The translations under genes were made by a program, and so were the position numbers. From NCBI GenBank assembly GCA_026014485.1, contig JAOZIE010000002.1:382879-446878 (forward strand): 64,000 bases of DNA, written 5' to 3'. Positions 25,289-34,040 of this stretch are shown here, in pieces (position 1 is the stretch's first letter; each line of letters starts with the position of its first letter). The notes under the pieces were generated by a model. It ran no database searches, was not told the DNA's origin, and worked only from the letters and a program-made list of their open reading frames with translations. The DNA is from Candidatus Bathyarchaeota archaeon. Lineage in GTDB: Archaea; Thermoproteota; Bathyarchaeia; Bathyarchaeales; Bathycorpusculaceae.

Positions 25289-25537
25289 ATTCTTCCGTCC
25301 TGAGCCAATTTGTTACTGAGACATTACCCCTTAACCGAGTGTATGTTAAATAAAGTTTCCATGAACTACTTGTTGATGGGTTAAGAGAGCAAAAAGTAGA
25401 AAACTTGCAGTAAATCGCTTGTATGGGGACTTTATTAGGCGAACAGCGCGCTTTTTGAAAACGCGGCGATTTGAATGGACATACTTTTAAGGGAGTGAAA
25501 AATATATTTTCTTTCAGAATGCTCCCGAGATGTCGTA

Positions 25538-25843
25538 ATGGGCAAGAAGAAAGTGTTAAGTGAAGGCAATCTTAACGAGATGATGTATCCCTCCCAAAAC
25601 GAGTTGCTTGGGTTAGTAACGAAACTGCTTGGCTTCGACCGCATCATGGTTAAATGCCAAGACGGCAAAGAACGGCTCTGCCGAATCCGCGGCAAAATGA
25701 AACGCAGAGTCTGGATACGCGAGGGCGATGTAGTTTTGGTTTCACCTTGGGATTTTCAAAGCGACACACGCGGCGACGTTGTTTGGCGGTACACCCAGGG
25801 ACAAGCGGAGGTTCTGCGGAGGAAAGGCTACCTCAACCTTTAA
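25538..25843 (+). CDS. eif1A: Translation initiation factor aIF1A
   Basis: A 101-residue OB-fold factor, full length for archaeal eIF1A. LGFDRIMVKCQDGKERLCRIRGKMKRRVWIREGDVVLVSPWDFQ is close to the family consensus, with basic residues for binding the A-site of the small ribosomal subunit. TATA-like AAAAATATATTTTC is about 35 bases upstream of the ATG, so the leader is very short. The RIO kinase and KH protein follow on the same strand, a usual archaeal arrangement. Confidence 0.95.
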   Translation: MGKKKVLSEGNLNEMMYPSQNELLGLVTKLLGFDRIMVKCQDGKERLCRIRGKMKRRVWIREGDVVLVSPWDFQSDTRGDVVWRYTQGQAEVLRRKGYLNL

Positions 25844-25936
25844 GCCAGCTTCAAGAAGAGACTAATTCATAATTTTCTTAGTTCAGAGTTAGAATCCTTT
25901 TATTATACATAAAATGAATGTGTTGTCGGTTGATGT

Positions 25937-26731
25937 ATGTCTAAAGTCCGAGAGAGAATAAAACGTAAAGAACAAAACATTGAGCGCCGAGACCGCATGC
26001 TCACCCACGACTTCTCCAGTGAACGAGCCACTATAGAAGAAGTCTTCGACCAATCTACACGTATGGTGCTTTTCAGTTTCCTAAAAAGCGGAGTCATAAA
26101 CGAGGTCAACGGTGTGGTGAACGCTGGGAAAGAATCACGCGTTTACTGGGGCAAAACCAAAGCGGGGGAAGACCGAGCGGTCAAAATCTACTTGACTAGC
26201 TCCGCTGAATTCAAAAAAGGCATGCTCAGGTACATCGAAGGCGACTACCGCTTCAAGAACGTTAAACGTGACACACGCGCCCTAATTACCACGTGGGCGA
26301 TGAAAGAATTCAAAAACTTGGAGGCAGCCAACAACGTAAAGATACGGGTGCCCAAACCCATTGCCGTGGAAAGAAACGTGGTTATCATGGAGTTCATCGG
26401 CAAAGATGGGGTCAGCGCGCCCTCGCTTAAAGAGCAGCCTCCAGAAAACCCAGAAAAAACCTACAAACAACTGTTAACTTACATGAAGAGGCTTTATCGA
26501 AAAGCAGAGCTTGTTCACGGCGACCTAAGCGAATATAACCTGATGATTTGGAAGGGCAAATTGGTTATGTTTGACATGTCACAATCTGTGCCAACCTCAC
26601 ATCCTCTTGCGGATTTCCTCTTGAACAGGGACATAACCAACGTGAATAGGTTCTTTAGTCGCCAAGGCGTAGAAGTCCTCCCGAACGAAGAAGTTTACAA
26701 GCAGGTTACTGGGAAAAATGTCAAATCTTAA
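25937..26731 (+). CDS. rio1: RIO1-type serine kinase
   Basis: Atypical protein kinase acting in small-subunit ribosome maturation. Visible: GVVNAGKESRVYWGKTKAG (flexible loop with P-loop-like Ser), VKIYLTSSAEFKKGMLRYIEGDYRF, the catalytic LVHGDLSEYNLMIWKGKLVMFDMSQ (HGDLSEYN and MFDMSQ in place of HRD and DFG), and HPLADFLLNRD. The length of 264 residues is normal for archaeal Rio1. It overlaps the KH gene by 14 bases, which supports a shared role on pre-rRNA. Confidence 0.95.
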   Translation: MSKVRERIKRKEQNIERRDRMLTHDFSSERATIEEVFDQSTRMVLFSFLKSGVINEVNGVVNAGKESRVYWGKTKAGEDRAVKIYLTSSAEFKKGMLRYIEGDYRFKNVKRDTRALITTWAMKEFKNLEAANNVKIRVPKPIAVERNVVIMEFIGKDGVSAPSLKEQPPENPEKTYKQLLTYMKRLYRKAELVHGDLSEYNLMIWKGKLVMFDMSQSVPTSHPLADFLLNRDITNVNRFFSRQGVEVLPNEEVYKQVTGKNVKS

Positions 26732-27296
26732 CACGTTTATCCGAATACCCAAAGAAAGAATCGGCGTTCTCATAGGTCCAGACGGCAAAGTAAAACTTGA
26801 CATCGAAGAACGTCTACAGGTGAAACTTGACATCGAAAGCGGGTCGGGCGGCGTACAAATCATCCTTGCCGAAGGCACAACGGACCCGTCGCTGCTGTTA
26901 AGAGCCAAAGATGTGGTTATGGCAATCGGCAGAGGGTTCACTCCTGACCGAGCATTCCGCCTGATACGCAACGAAGACACGGTTTTTGACTTAATTGATT
27001 TACGCTTGATTTTCGGCAGGTCAGAATCAGATATCCGCCGCGTCAAAAGCCGCATAATCGGCATGAACGGAAAAACCAGAAAAACAATCGAAGAGCTAAC
27101 CGAAGCAGACATGGTAATTTACGGTCACACGGTCGGCTCCATAGGAACCTTCGAAGAGGTAAACGCGGCAAGAAACGCCGTGCAGATGATTATCCAAGGC
27201 AGCGAACACCACACCGTCTACAATTACCTGCAAAGGAAACGCCGAGAACTCAAAAAGCAAAAGCTTGAACTTTGGGAAAAACCCGAAGAAAAATAG
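26718..27296 (+). CDS. KH-domain ribosome biogenesis protein (Dim2/Pno1-like)
   Basis: Two KH-type RNA-binding domains. The first has RIPKERIGVLIGPDGKVKLDIEERL with the GxxG loop GPDG; the second (from about residue 90) has RVKSRIIGMNGKTRKTIEELT with GMNG, then GSIGTFEEVNAARNAVQMII. The C-terminal tail is basic (RKRRELKKQKLELW). This is the archaeal counterpart of Dim2/Pno1, a partner of RIO kinases in 40S-type subunit assembly. It is translationally coupled to rio1. Confidence 0.92.
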   Translation: MSNLNTFIRIPKERIGVLIGPDGKVKLDIEERLQVKLDIESGSGGVQIILAEGTTDPSLLLRAKDVVMAIGRGFTPDRAFRLIRNEDTVFDLIDLRLIFGRSESDIRRVKSRIIGMNGKTRKTIEELTEADMVIYGHTVGSIGTFEEVNAARNAVQMIIQGSEHHTVYNYLQRKRRELKKQKLELWEKPEEK

Positions 27297-27476
27297 CCAG
27301 CCAGGTCAAAGGTTGGGGGCTCGCGCGTGAACCCACAAATATCCTTTTTCTAGCGGATTCACGCTTCGTACTCAAGATCGAAATCATCCTACGCGTCTTC
27401 GGGCCAAAGTCGTCATCGCCCGCCAAACACAAAACAGCTGTTCGCGCCATTAAAACGTTAAGGCACCAAAGCCAGG

Positions 27477-27788
27477 TTAGAGAACGTATACTTCGTTTAT
27501 GCTTACTAAGCCGTTGTCGTCAACGATTCGTTTTAGCTCAGGCAGAAGCGGCTCCAGCTTTTCCTGCGCATCAATTACTTCGATTAGCAGGGGCATGTTT
27601 ACGGTGACGCCTTCTAAATGGAGGGTGCTTTTGCCGCGTTTGCCGAATCCGTCGACTCCTGTCCATGCGGTGGCGCCTGCGATGTTTGCCTTCATAAGCA
27701 GCTCCATAACCAGCGTTTCAAGACGTTTACCGTCCAGTTCATCGTTCTTTTTTATGCGTATGGTCAGATTCCACATTTTCTGTTTCAA
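27477..27788 (-). CDS. DUF190 protein of the fluoride operon
   Basis: A 103-residue ferredoxin-like/PII-like DUF190 protein. LTIRIKKNDELDGKRLETLVMELLMKANIAGATAWTGVDGFGKRGK fits the family: a strand, a long helix, and a conserved G..GFG. DUF190 genes accompany crcB in many genomes and are presumed to regulate or assist fluoride export. It overlaps crcB by four bases and is read after it under the same fluoride riboswitch. Confidence 0.85.
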   Translation of the reverse strand: MKQKMWNLTIRIKKNDELDGKRLETLVMELLMKANIAGATAWTGVDGFGKRGKSTLHLEGVTVNMPLLIEVIDAQEKLEPLLPELKRIVDDNGLVSINEVYVL

Positions 27789-28174
27789 CGCAAAAGAGCC
27801 TCCAGCATTATTGTCGCTACGGCTCTGCCGCCGAGAACCGCGCCCAGCGACAAACCAACGTTTGCTAATATGTTCACGGTGGCAAGGTATAAACTGTTGT
27901 TGTCCAGCAGGTTGCTGGTTTCCAATGCAAAGGAGGACATGGTTGTCAAGGAACCGCAGAAGCCAACGGCAACAAGCAGTGAATACTTCGCGTCAAAGTT
28001 CAAAGCCAGCGCCGCCACGGAGAAGGCTCCCAAAATGAAACTGCCCAGAACATTCGCAATTAACACGTTAACCTGTAAGGCACCCAAAAGGAGGGGTGAC
28101 TCAGTGATTTGGTACCGTAAAAGTGCGCCCATTACCGCTCCAAACGCCAGCAACCCGATTTCTGCAAAGTGCAT
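27785..28174 (-). CDS. crcB: CrcB/Fluc fluoride channel
   Basis: Dual-topology fluoride channel, 129 residues with four transmembrane helices. Visible hallmarks: GAVMGALLRY at the first helix, LIANVLGSFILGAFS (conserved Asn of the pore), and VGFCGSLTTMSSFALET, where GxxTTxSSF is the core signature. I place the start at the ATG at 28174 behind GGTGGG. An in-frame ATG 13 codons upstream lies inside the riboswitch aptamer and is unlikely to be used. The DUF190 gene follows in the same operon. Confidence 0.93.
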   Translation of the reverse strand: MHFAEIGLLAFGAVMGALLRYQITESPLLLGALQVNVLIANVLGSFILGAFSVAALALNFDAKYSLLVAVGFCGSLTTMSSFALETSNLLDNNSLYLATVNILANVGLSLGAVLGGRAVATIMLEALLR

Positions 28175-28180
28175 TTTTCT

Positions 28181-28285
28181 GCCCACCTTCGTTTTCTCCG
28201 TTAAGGTAGGCATTATCAGCGGTCCACTGTACTGGTTTAGCGCGGTTTAGACCATGTGGTCTGGGCTAATGCCATAGCCGCTTGC
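28181..28285 (-). ncRNA. Fluoride riboswitch controlling crcB
   Basis: Read on the minus strand, the leader shows the crcB-motif layout. Stem P1 is GGCU/AGCC around AUGGCAUU. A hairpin AGACC-acau-GGUCU follows, then AAACCGC, a variable stem, and GCUGAUAAUGCCUACC. GGCAUU of the P1 loop can pair with AAUGCC to form the family pseudoknot. Past the aptamer, GCCUACCUU can pair along nine positions with AAGGUGGGC, which contains the crcB ribosome binding site. The GCC of this arm is shared with the pseudoknot, so fluoride binding should free the ribosome site. TATA-like TATTAATATT lies about 27 bases before the P1 start. Confidence 0.88.
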
Positions 28286-28340
28286 TGTGGATGTGAACGG
28301 ACAATATTAATACCTATCGCCTTACAAAGAATTATTGCCT

Positions 28341-29327
28341 ATGCTGAAAAAAATTAAAGTTACACCGTTAGCGGCGGAAAGTTTTGGCGTACGCTCCATG
28401 TGTACGTTGGTTGAGACCCCAAATGTTACGGTTCTGCTGGACGCGGGGGTTTCGCTGGCGCCATACCGCTTCAGTTTGCTGCCGCACCCCACTGAATTTG
28501 CAGCCATAGCTAAACTGCGCATGCGCATCGCCCAAGCAGCCGAAAAAGCTCAAGTTGTCACCATCAGCCACTACCACTTTGACCACCACACGCCCAGTTA
28601 CGAGGATTGGCTGGTGAACTGGACTCAGAACGGCGAGACTGCCCGCCAAATCTACGAAGGTAAAGCCGTCCTTTTGAAGAATCCGAAAGAGAAAATCAAC
28701 GCCAGCCAACGCCAACGGGCATGGATGTTCCAGAAAACAGGCGGCAAATACGCAGAGAAACTGGCAGTTGCAGACGGGCAAACCTTCAGCTTCAAAGAAA
28801 CCACCATTCGTTTTTCAGAGGCGGTGCCTCATGGACCAGAAAATTCCATGCTGGGTTGGGTAATCATGGCAACAATCGAATATGGAGGCGAACGGTTCAT
28901 GCATGCACCCGACGTTCAAGGACCCATGTCAAACGGCACTGCAGAACAAATCAAAGCTGAAAACCCCGGTGTGCTCATGATTGGGGGTCCCCCGTTTTAT
29001 CTGGGCGGCTTCAGAGTTGAGGAGACACAGATACGCAGGGGAACAGAGAACCTGCGAAGCATCGTGGAGGCAGTGCCCGTAACCATCATGGAGCATCACG
29101 CGCTCAGGGACGCCGAGTGGCACAAAAGAGCCGAGCCGCTCTACGCAGCAGCTGAAAACGCGGGAAACAGCTTAATGACTGCAGCAGAGTACACGGGACA
29201 ACAAAACACGTTCTTGGAGTCTATGCGAAAGCAGCTTTATGCAGAGAATCCCCCGTCAAACGAATTCAGGCAGTGGACCAAGCTTGACTCTAAAGAGATA
29301 AGCCGCGTCAAACCGCCTATAAACTGA
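28341..29327 (+). CDS. UPF0282 metallo-beta-lactamase-fold protein
   Basis: A 328-residue archaeal COG2248/UPF0282 protein, distantly related to metallo-beta-lactamase enzymes. FGVRSMCTLVETPNVTVLLDAGVSLAPYR and the metal motif SHYHFDHHTPSYEDW (HxHxDHH) are present, followed by VPHGPENSMLGWVIM, HAPDVQGP and MEHHALRD at expected metal positions. The substrate is unknown. It is divergent from the fluoride operon and shares its TATA-rich promoter segment; the transcript should be almost leaderless. Confidence 0.88.
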   Translation: MLKKIKVTPLAAESFGVRSMCTLVETPNVTVLLDAGVSLAPYRFSLLPHPTEFAAIAKLRMRIAQAAEKAQVVTISHYHFDHHTPSYEDWLVNWTQNGETARQIYEGKAVLLKNPKEKINASQRQRAWMFQKTGGKYAEKLAVADGQTFSFKETTIRFSEAVPHGPENSMLGWVIMATIEYGGERFMHAPDVQGPMSNGTAEQIKAENPGVLMIGGPPFYLGGFRVEETQIRRGTENLRSIVEAVPVTIMEHHALRDAEWHKRAEPLYAAAENAGNSLMTAAEYTGQQNTFLESMRKQLYAENPPSNEFRQWTKLDSKEISRVKPPIN

Positions 29328-29373
29328 AAAACTGTTTCTGCAAAAAACTTTTTCGAAACAAAATTGGGGGAGG

Positions 29374-29682
29374 TTATGTTTCTGTTTCTGGCGATTTTTG
29401 CCATTCTTCTTTGGTTTGCTTGATTATGGCTTCAATGTTGGATGGCGCCGAAAGGTCTTGAATTGCGTTTGTCAACTCGTACTTTATGAGGTAGGACATC
29501 TGATTGGGCAACAAGGGCTCAGGTGTTCCCGTCTGGTAAAGTTTCAGCGCCCGCAAGCCGAACCGCACCATCAGACTCTGCAGTTCGCCTCTCAAAACTT
29601 CCAGCTCGCTTGCCAAGTCTGTCATGGTTTGACTGTATTCTTTTGATTTTTGTGGGTCAGTCAGGTTGTCGCGTTCAGTCAT
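29374..29682 (-). CDS. Small helical protein of unknown function
   Basis: A 102-residue, mostly helical and charged protein (SQTMTDLASELEVLRGELQSLMVRFGLRALK, then a Pro-containing linker and a second helix). The C-terminus is acidic. No membrane segment and no recognised family. It converges with the UPF0282 gene. About 260 bp upstream hold no gene I can support. Confidence 0.5.
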   Translation of the reverse strand: MTERDNLTDPQKSKEYSQTMTDLASELEVLRGELQSLMVRFGLRALKLYQTGTPEPLLPNQMSYLIKYELTNAIQDLSAPSNIEAIIKQTKEEWQKSPETET

Positions 29683-29944
29683 TCATTAACACTCCACTCT
29701 AAAGGTTACCCGTACTTACTCTCTGGCTTACATATAGCTTTTCCATTTTTTCACATAGCCCTCAACTTCACGGTAGAACAAGTTTTCAGCGTACATGGCA
29801 TATCCCGCTAAAAAAACCAGATTCAAACCCAAAATTTTGAAACTTCTTGCAAAAACCGCTTAATTCCAAGCGCGGAATTGGACAAAACATATAATCTTCG
29901 CAGGACACCCAATCAGCGTTTAGAACAAGGCTGCGAATAAAACA

Positions 29945-31015
29945 ATGGACGCAAACCGACCCAAACTCACCCGCAAAACAATTCTGTTGCCCATTGTCGG
30001 CTTAACCGCCTTCTTCCTCTACATATTACTATTCAACGTGGACATCCAAGAGATAATTGCCACTGCGAAAACTGCAAACCTCCTAATTCTCTCCACAGCG
30101 GTTGCAGTGAGCATTGTTGAGGTCTTCTTCTACGCTGTTTCTTGGAGAAGCATCCTCAATTACCTTCAAGTAAAAATTTCGGTGATACGCAGCTACCTCT
30201 ATGTCTGGTACGGAACCTACATTGATATAATAATACCTGCTGAGTCCATAAGCGGCGAAGTCTGCAGAGTATACCTTGTAAACCGTGAGCAAAGCGGCAC
30301 GGGCGGTAAAGTCGTAGCCTCCGTGGTCACGCAACGGTTGCTCGGCATGGGCATGAACGTTGCTTTCTTAATTGCAGGCATAATGCTGCTTGTTGCCAAC
30401 GCCAGCGTTAACCCAATAATCTTCAACCTGATTCTCTTCTTCACAGCGGCTATAGCCGCCATCATGATTCTGCTGTTGCTGGTCAGCATCAAAGAGACAT
30501 GGAGTGTAAAAATAATAACCGCCTTGGTTAGAATCGGCGAATTCATCACGCGTGGAAGATGGAAACAGCTACGCCAAATCGAAGAGGAAGCCCTCAAAGA
30601 CGCAGCAATTTTCCATGGCTCCATGAAAGAACTCATTCGTAAACCCCAAAACCTCATCGTGCCAACGGTTCTGCTGGCGATTAACTGGTTTTGCAGCCTT
30701 AGCGTACCCTACTTGGTGTTTCTTTCGCTCGGATTCGAGGTTCCATGGGGCATAGTGTTCATCACAGGCTCCATCGTGGTCGCCGTGAAATCCATCCCCA
30801 TTGGGGTACCGTTTGAAGTTGGGCTTCCAGAAATCACCATGACCACACTCTACACGGCTATGGGAGTCCCAGCGGGAATAAGCGCTACAGCAACAATGCT
30901 CAGCAGAATAATTACACACTGGCTAAGATTAGGAATAGGCTTAGGCGCGCAACAGTGGGTTGAATTAAAATTGGCCCCTGCACCAAAAACGCCGCCGCTA
31001 ACGGAGAAACCCTAA
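29945..31015 (+). CDS. UPF0104/flippase-like integral membrane protein
   Basis: A 356-residue protein with about eight transmembrane helices, of the lysylphosphatidylglycerol synthase TM-region family (UPF0104; AglD-related). SGEVCRVYLVNREQSGTGGKVVASVVTQRLLGMG is the family signature, and a C-terminal PVGLPEITMTTLYTAMGVP-like segment is present as FEVGLPEITMTTLY. Archaeal members are suspected lipid or sugar-lipid flippases or glycosylation factors. It may share a transcript with rimI, 34 bases downstream. Confidence 0.85.
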   Translation: MDANRPKLTRKTILLPIVGLTAFFLYILLFNVDIQEIIATAKTANLLILSTAVAVSIVEVFFYAVSWRSILNYLQVKISVIRSYLYVWYGTYIDIIIPAESISGEVCRVYLVNREQSGTGGKVVASVVTQRLLGMGMNVAFLIAGIMLLVANASVNPIIFNLILFFTAAIAAIMILLLLVSIKETWSVKIITALVRIGEFITRGRWKQLRQIEEEALKDAAIFHGSMKELIRKPQNLIVPTVLLAINWFCSLSVPYLVFLSLGFEVPWGIVFITGSIVVAVKSIPIGVPFEVGLPEITMTTLYTAMGVPAGISATATMLSRIITHWLRLGIGLGAQQWVELKLAPAPKTPPLTEKP

Positions 31016-31049
31016 TCAGGCGCCGCATTTAACGTGTTTAGGCAGAAAA

Positions 31050-31502
31050 ATGGACCTGAAAATAGAGGACGCGTCAATTCGGATTCTAGATGACCTTTAT
31101 GAAATAGAGAAGCAGTGCTTCGACGATGAGGCGTTCTCTAAACAGCAGATAGGCTACCTTCTTGCGGATTACAACGCGGTCGGTTTTGTTGCGCGGGTAA
31201 ACGGCGAGATTGCAGGGTTCATAATCGGAAGGATAGAGTTAATCCGCAATCAACCCGTAGGGCACATAATGACCGTTGACGTGTTACCCTTTCATCGCAG
31301 AAGGGGAATCGGACGGCGACTGATGCTGGAAATTGAAGCGATTTTTAAACAGAAAGGCGCCAAAGAGTGTCGTTTAGAGGCACGGGAAGGCAACGTTGCG
31401 GCGCTGAAGCTTTATGGAAGGCTAGGGTACAAGAATGTAGCAGTACTCAAAAACTATTATGGTCAAACACATGGGGTTTATCTTAGAAAAAATCCGCTTT
31501 AA
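31050..31502 (+). CDS. rimI: GNAT N-acetyltransferase (RimI/archaeal Ard1-like)
   Basis: A 150-residue GNAT enzyme acetylating protein N-termini with acetyl-CoA. Visible: IEKQCFDDEAFS, AGFIIGRIE, HIMTVDVLPFHRRRGIGRRLMLEIE (the RRxGxG/A acetyl-CoA loop reads RRGIGR), and LEAREGNVAALKLYGRLGYKNVAVLKNYY. These match archaeal Nat/RimI proteins closely. Confidence 0.9.
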   Translation: MDLKIEDASIRILDDLYEIEKQCFDDEAFSKQQIGYLLADYNAVGFVARVNGEIAGFIIGRIELIRNQPVGHIMTVDVLPFHRRRGIGRRLMLEIEAIFKQKGAKECRLEAREGNVAALKLYGRLGYKNVAVLKNYYGQTHGVYLRKNPL

Positions 31503-31595
31503 TATTGGCAACTTCTCCATGCCCCACGGGACCTAGAATAATGTCTAAACAAAAATGCTTAAAAACAGTGAAGCCTAGTTCATCAGGGGCAAAGG

Positions 31596-31850
31596 ATGGC
31601 TAAACGGCAAACCAGCGAGCAGGCACTCGTAAGGACCATAGTCGTTTTGATTCGGAACACCACATGGCGATGCGGCAAACTAGAGCGGTCCATCGTTAAG
31701 CATCTGCATAAACGACACGAAAACTTTGGTAAATCAGAGATGTCAGTCAAAGACATGATGTGTAACTTGAATCTGAATGGCGAAAAAAGAAATGAATTTC
31801 TGGATGCTCTCAGACGCTTAGAAAAGAGAAACATAGTGAAGCTGACTTAA
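31596..31850 (+). CDS. Small basic protein, possibly winged helix
   Basis: An 84-residue basic protein with helix-rich content (LVRTIVVLIRNTTW, SIVKHLHKRHENFG, FLDALRRLEKRNIVKLT). The last 20 residues look like the recognition helix and wing of a winged helix-turn-helix, which is only suggestive. An AAGG sits before the ATG, and TATA-like TGCTTAAAAAC is about 38 bases upstream. No family recognised. Confidence 0.5.
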   Translation: MAKRQTSEQALVRTIVVLIRNTTWRCGKLERSIVKHLHKRHENFGKSEMSVKDMMCNLNLNGEKRNEFLDALRRLEKRNIVKLT

Positions 31851-31881
31851 GACCTACTGATGGTCCTCAACAGCCCTTCTT

Positions 31882-32487
31882 TTATTTTACCAGTTTCTTG
31901 GCGCAGCCAATCCACATTTTTACTATTCTAGGAGAAACACCCAACTTCTCAGCTAACTCATCAGCGGATGCGTTCGCCAGCTCCTCTATTGAGGTTACGC
32001 CGTTAGATGCCAACTGTTCAGCTCTTTTCTGGTTTATGCCGCGTATCTGAGAAAACGCATTCGCTACTGGAGCTGCCTGAACTTCAGCCTTTGGAGCTTC
32101 TTCAGTTACAGTCGGCGTTTCAGGTTTTGGCTCTTCTGCGACGGACTCAGATTCCATCGGCGAAGCGGGTTCTGGCGCGGTTTCGGGTTGGGGGGCTTCC
32201 GTTTGAACCTCCGCTTGGGGGGTTTCAACAACTGGAGTTTCTGCGGGTGAACTTTGCTCTGCCGCTGCTGGCTGAGGGTTAGGCGCTGTTGCTGTGGTAG
32301 TTGTTTTTGGTTTCAGGAAGTAACCGCCGACAAGGCATATTAGCCCTACAACTGCTGTCAATGTTGCGTACACAATCTGTGTAGTCGGCTCTGTAATGTA
32401 CGCTACGTCAATTGCGGTTAAGACGAATAAAATTGCTGCTAACCCGTAAAGAGCATAATCCAAACGCATAGGTATTCCCCAGCCCAT
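31882..32487 (-). CDS. Membrane protein with helix-hairpin-helix domain
   Basis: Two transmembrane helices occupy about residues 7-55. A Pro/Glu/Ala/Thr-rich linker of about 85 residues follows, and then a C-terminal helix-hairpin-helix unit: IRGINQKRAEQLASNGVTSIEELANASADELAEKLGVSPRIVKMWIGCAKKL. Such tails are usually labelled 'Fen1-like helix-hairpin-helix'. It might bind DNA or other proteins at the membrane. A second ATG six codons in is an equally good start. Confidence 0.7.
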   Translation of the reverse strand: MGWGIPMRLDYALYGLAAILFVLTAIDVAYITEPTTQIVYATLTAVVGLICLVGGYFLKPKTTTTATAPNPQPAAAEQSSPAETPVVETPQAEVQTEAPQPETAPEPASPMESESVAEEPKPETPTVTEEAPKAEVQAAPVANAFSQIRGINQKRAEQLASNGVTSIEELANASADELAEKLGVSPRIVKMWIGCAKKLVK

Positions 32488-32564
32488 TTATCTAATCGAA
32501 TTACTTAAATAATTTTCTCCTAACCAACAGAAATCCCATCTACACATTGCTATCCGCAGAAGGC

Positions 32565-33941
32565 TTATTTCAGCAGTTGCTCCTGCGAGGGAGCCTGTTT
32601 TATCAAGCCCTGTTTCATCAATAATGCGGTGGATTCCCGTGCATTATGAATTATACTACTGGCACGCTCATACAGTTCCTGACGGCTTGGCTTAACTCGG
32701 GCAACACCCTGCTCAATCGATTTCAGGGCACAGGCAACTGCTTCCCGAGGAAAAACTTCCCATTCCTCCATCCGCGGCAGGATGTCTTTTTCAGTTATGC
32801 CTCTTTCTTCGGCGAACTTGGCAAGTTCCTCAGCTGCTGCGATGCACATGTCATCAGTGATGGTTTTTGCCTTCACATCCAGCACGCCCCGGAAAATTGC
32901 GGGGAACCCAAGACTGTTGTTAACCTGGTTTGGAAAATCGTTTCTGCCAGTGGCAACAATGCGTGCGCCTGCGGCTTCTGCTTCCCAAGGCCAAATCTCA
33001 GGAATCGGGTTTGCACACGCAAAAATAACTGCGTCGTCCGCCATGGTCTTAACCCATTCAGGCTTTATTGTCCCCGGACCGGGCTTTGACGCAGCCACCA
33101 CAGCATCAGCACCCTTGAAGGCCTCTGTAATGTCGCCTGTTCGGTTTTCGCCGTTGGTAATCTGGGTTAACTCGTACTTCCACGGGTCGTCGTCTTTTTT
33201 GATGTCTGTCCGGCCAGAGTGCACAACTCCTTTGGTGTCAACGAGCATTATGTTGCCTGCCTTTACGCCCCACTTCATCAAAACAAAAGCAGTACGGATG
33301 TTAGCTGATCCAGCACCAATAAGCGTTATCAGGGCGTCCTGAGGGTTTTTGCCGACTAGTTTGAAGCTGTTCATTAACCCAGCCAAAATAACGGTTGCCG
33401 TGCCCTGCTGGTCGTCGTGCCAAACGGGAATCTGCAGCTTATCGCGGGCTTTCTCTAATACCTGAAAACATTTGGGTTTAGCAATATCTTCAAGGTTAAT
33501 GCCTCCGAAAGTGGGCTCCAACAACTCGCAAGTTCGAACGATTTCTTCAGGGTCCTTGGTTCTAAGGCAAATAGCAACAGCGTCCACACCGCCTAAATAC
33601 TTAAAAAGCATGGCCTTGCCCTCCATGACGGGTATGGCTGCTTCAGGACCGATGTCACCTAAGCCCAACACGCGGGTGCCATCAGAGATTACGGCGACGC
33701 TGTTCCAGCGGTTCGTCAACTCAAAGCTTTTCTCTGGGTCAGCCTGTATCATCTTACAGGGAGCTGCCACGCCAGGCGTGTACCAAATTGCAAAGTCGTC
33801 AGGGCTGTTGATGGCGCATCGGGGCATAACCTGCATTTTTCCCTCGTAAAACTTGTGCATACCCGGCGCAAGCTGTGCGGGTTTTTTGGCTTTAGCTAGT
33901 AATTCTTCAACGGTCGGTTTAGCTTGTTTTTCGGCAACCAT
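32565..33941 (-). CDS. NAD(P)-dependent malic enzyme
   Basis: Oxidative decarboxylation of malate to pyruvate. The 458 residues include the malic N-domain (MPRCAINSPDDFAIWYTPGVAAPCKMI, SVAVISDGTRVLGLGDIGPEAAIPVMEGKAMLFKYLGGVDA with catalytic Lys) and WHDDQQGTATVILAGL, then the dinucleotide domain with IGAGSANIR and the closing ATGRNDFPNQVNNSLGFPAIFRGVLDV. It is full length for the short archaeal/bacterial form without the phosphotransacetylase tail. It lies downstream of larE on the same strand but about 100 bp away. Confidence 0.93.
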   Translation of the reverse strand: MVAEKQAKPTVEELLAKAKKPAQLAPGMHKFYEGKMQVMPRCAINSPDDFAIWYTPGVAAPCKMIQADPEKSFELTNRWNSVAVISDGTRVLGLGDIGPEAAIPVMEGKAMLFKYLGGVDAVAICLRTKDPEEIVRTCELLEPTFGGINLEDIAKPKCFQVLEKARDKLQIPVWHDDQQGTATVILAGLMNSFKLVGKNPQDALITLIGAGSANIRTAFVLMKWGVKAGNIMLVDTKGVVHSGRTDIKKDDDPWKYELTQITNGENRTGDITEAFKGADAVVAASKPGPGTIKPEWVKTMADDAVIFACANPIPEIWPWEAEAAGARIVATGRNDFPNQVNNSLGFPAIFRGVLDVKAKTITDDMCIAAAEELAKFAEERGITEKDILPRMEEWEVFPREAVACALKSIEQGVARVKPSRQELYERASSIIHNARESTALLMKQGLIKQAPSQEQLLK

Positions 33942-34040
33942 AGAACAACGCCTTTTCAGGAATGAAAACCTATGTGCAGTTAAAAGGTTTCCTGTACAAA
34001 AAGCAGACGAGCCCGACCAGACCTGTGGTTTATTAGCCGT

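Noticed and set aside
27272..27607. Plus-strand frame after the KH gene
   Set aside because: No similarity seen, and it overlaps the DUF190 gene on the other strand.
32646..33342. Long plus-strand frames opposite the malic enzyme
   Set aside because: Shadows of a well-supported gene on the other strand.
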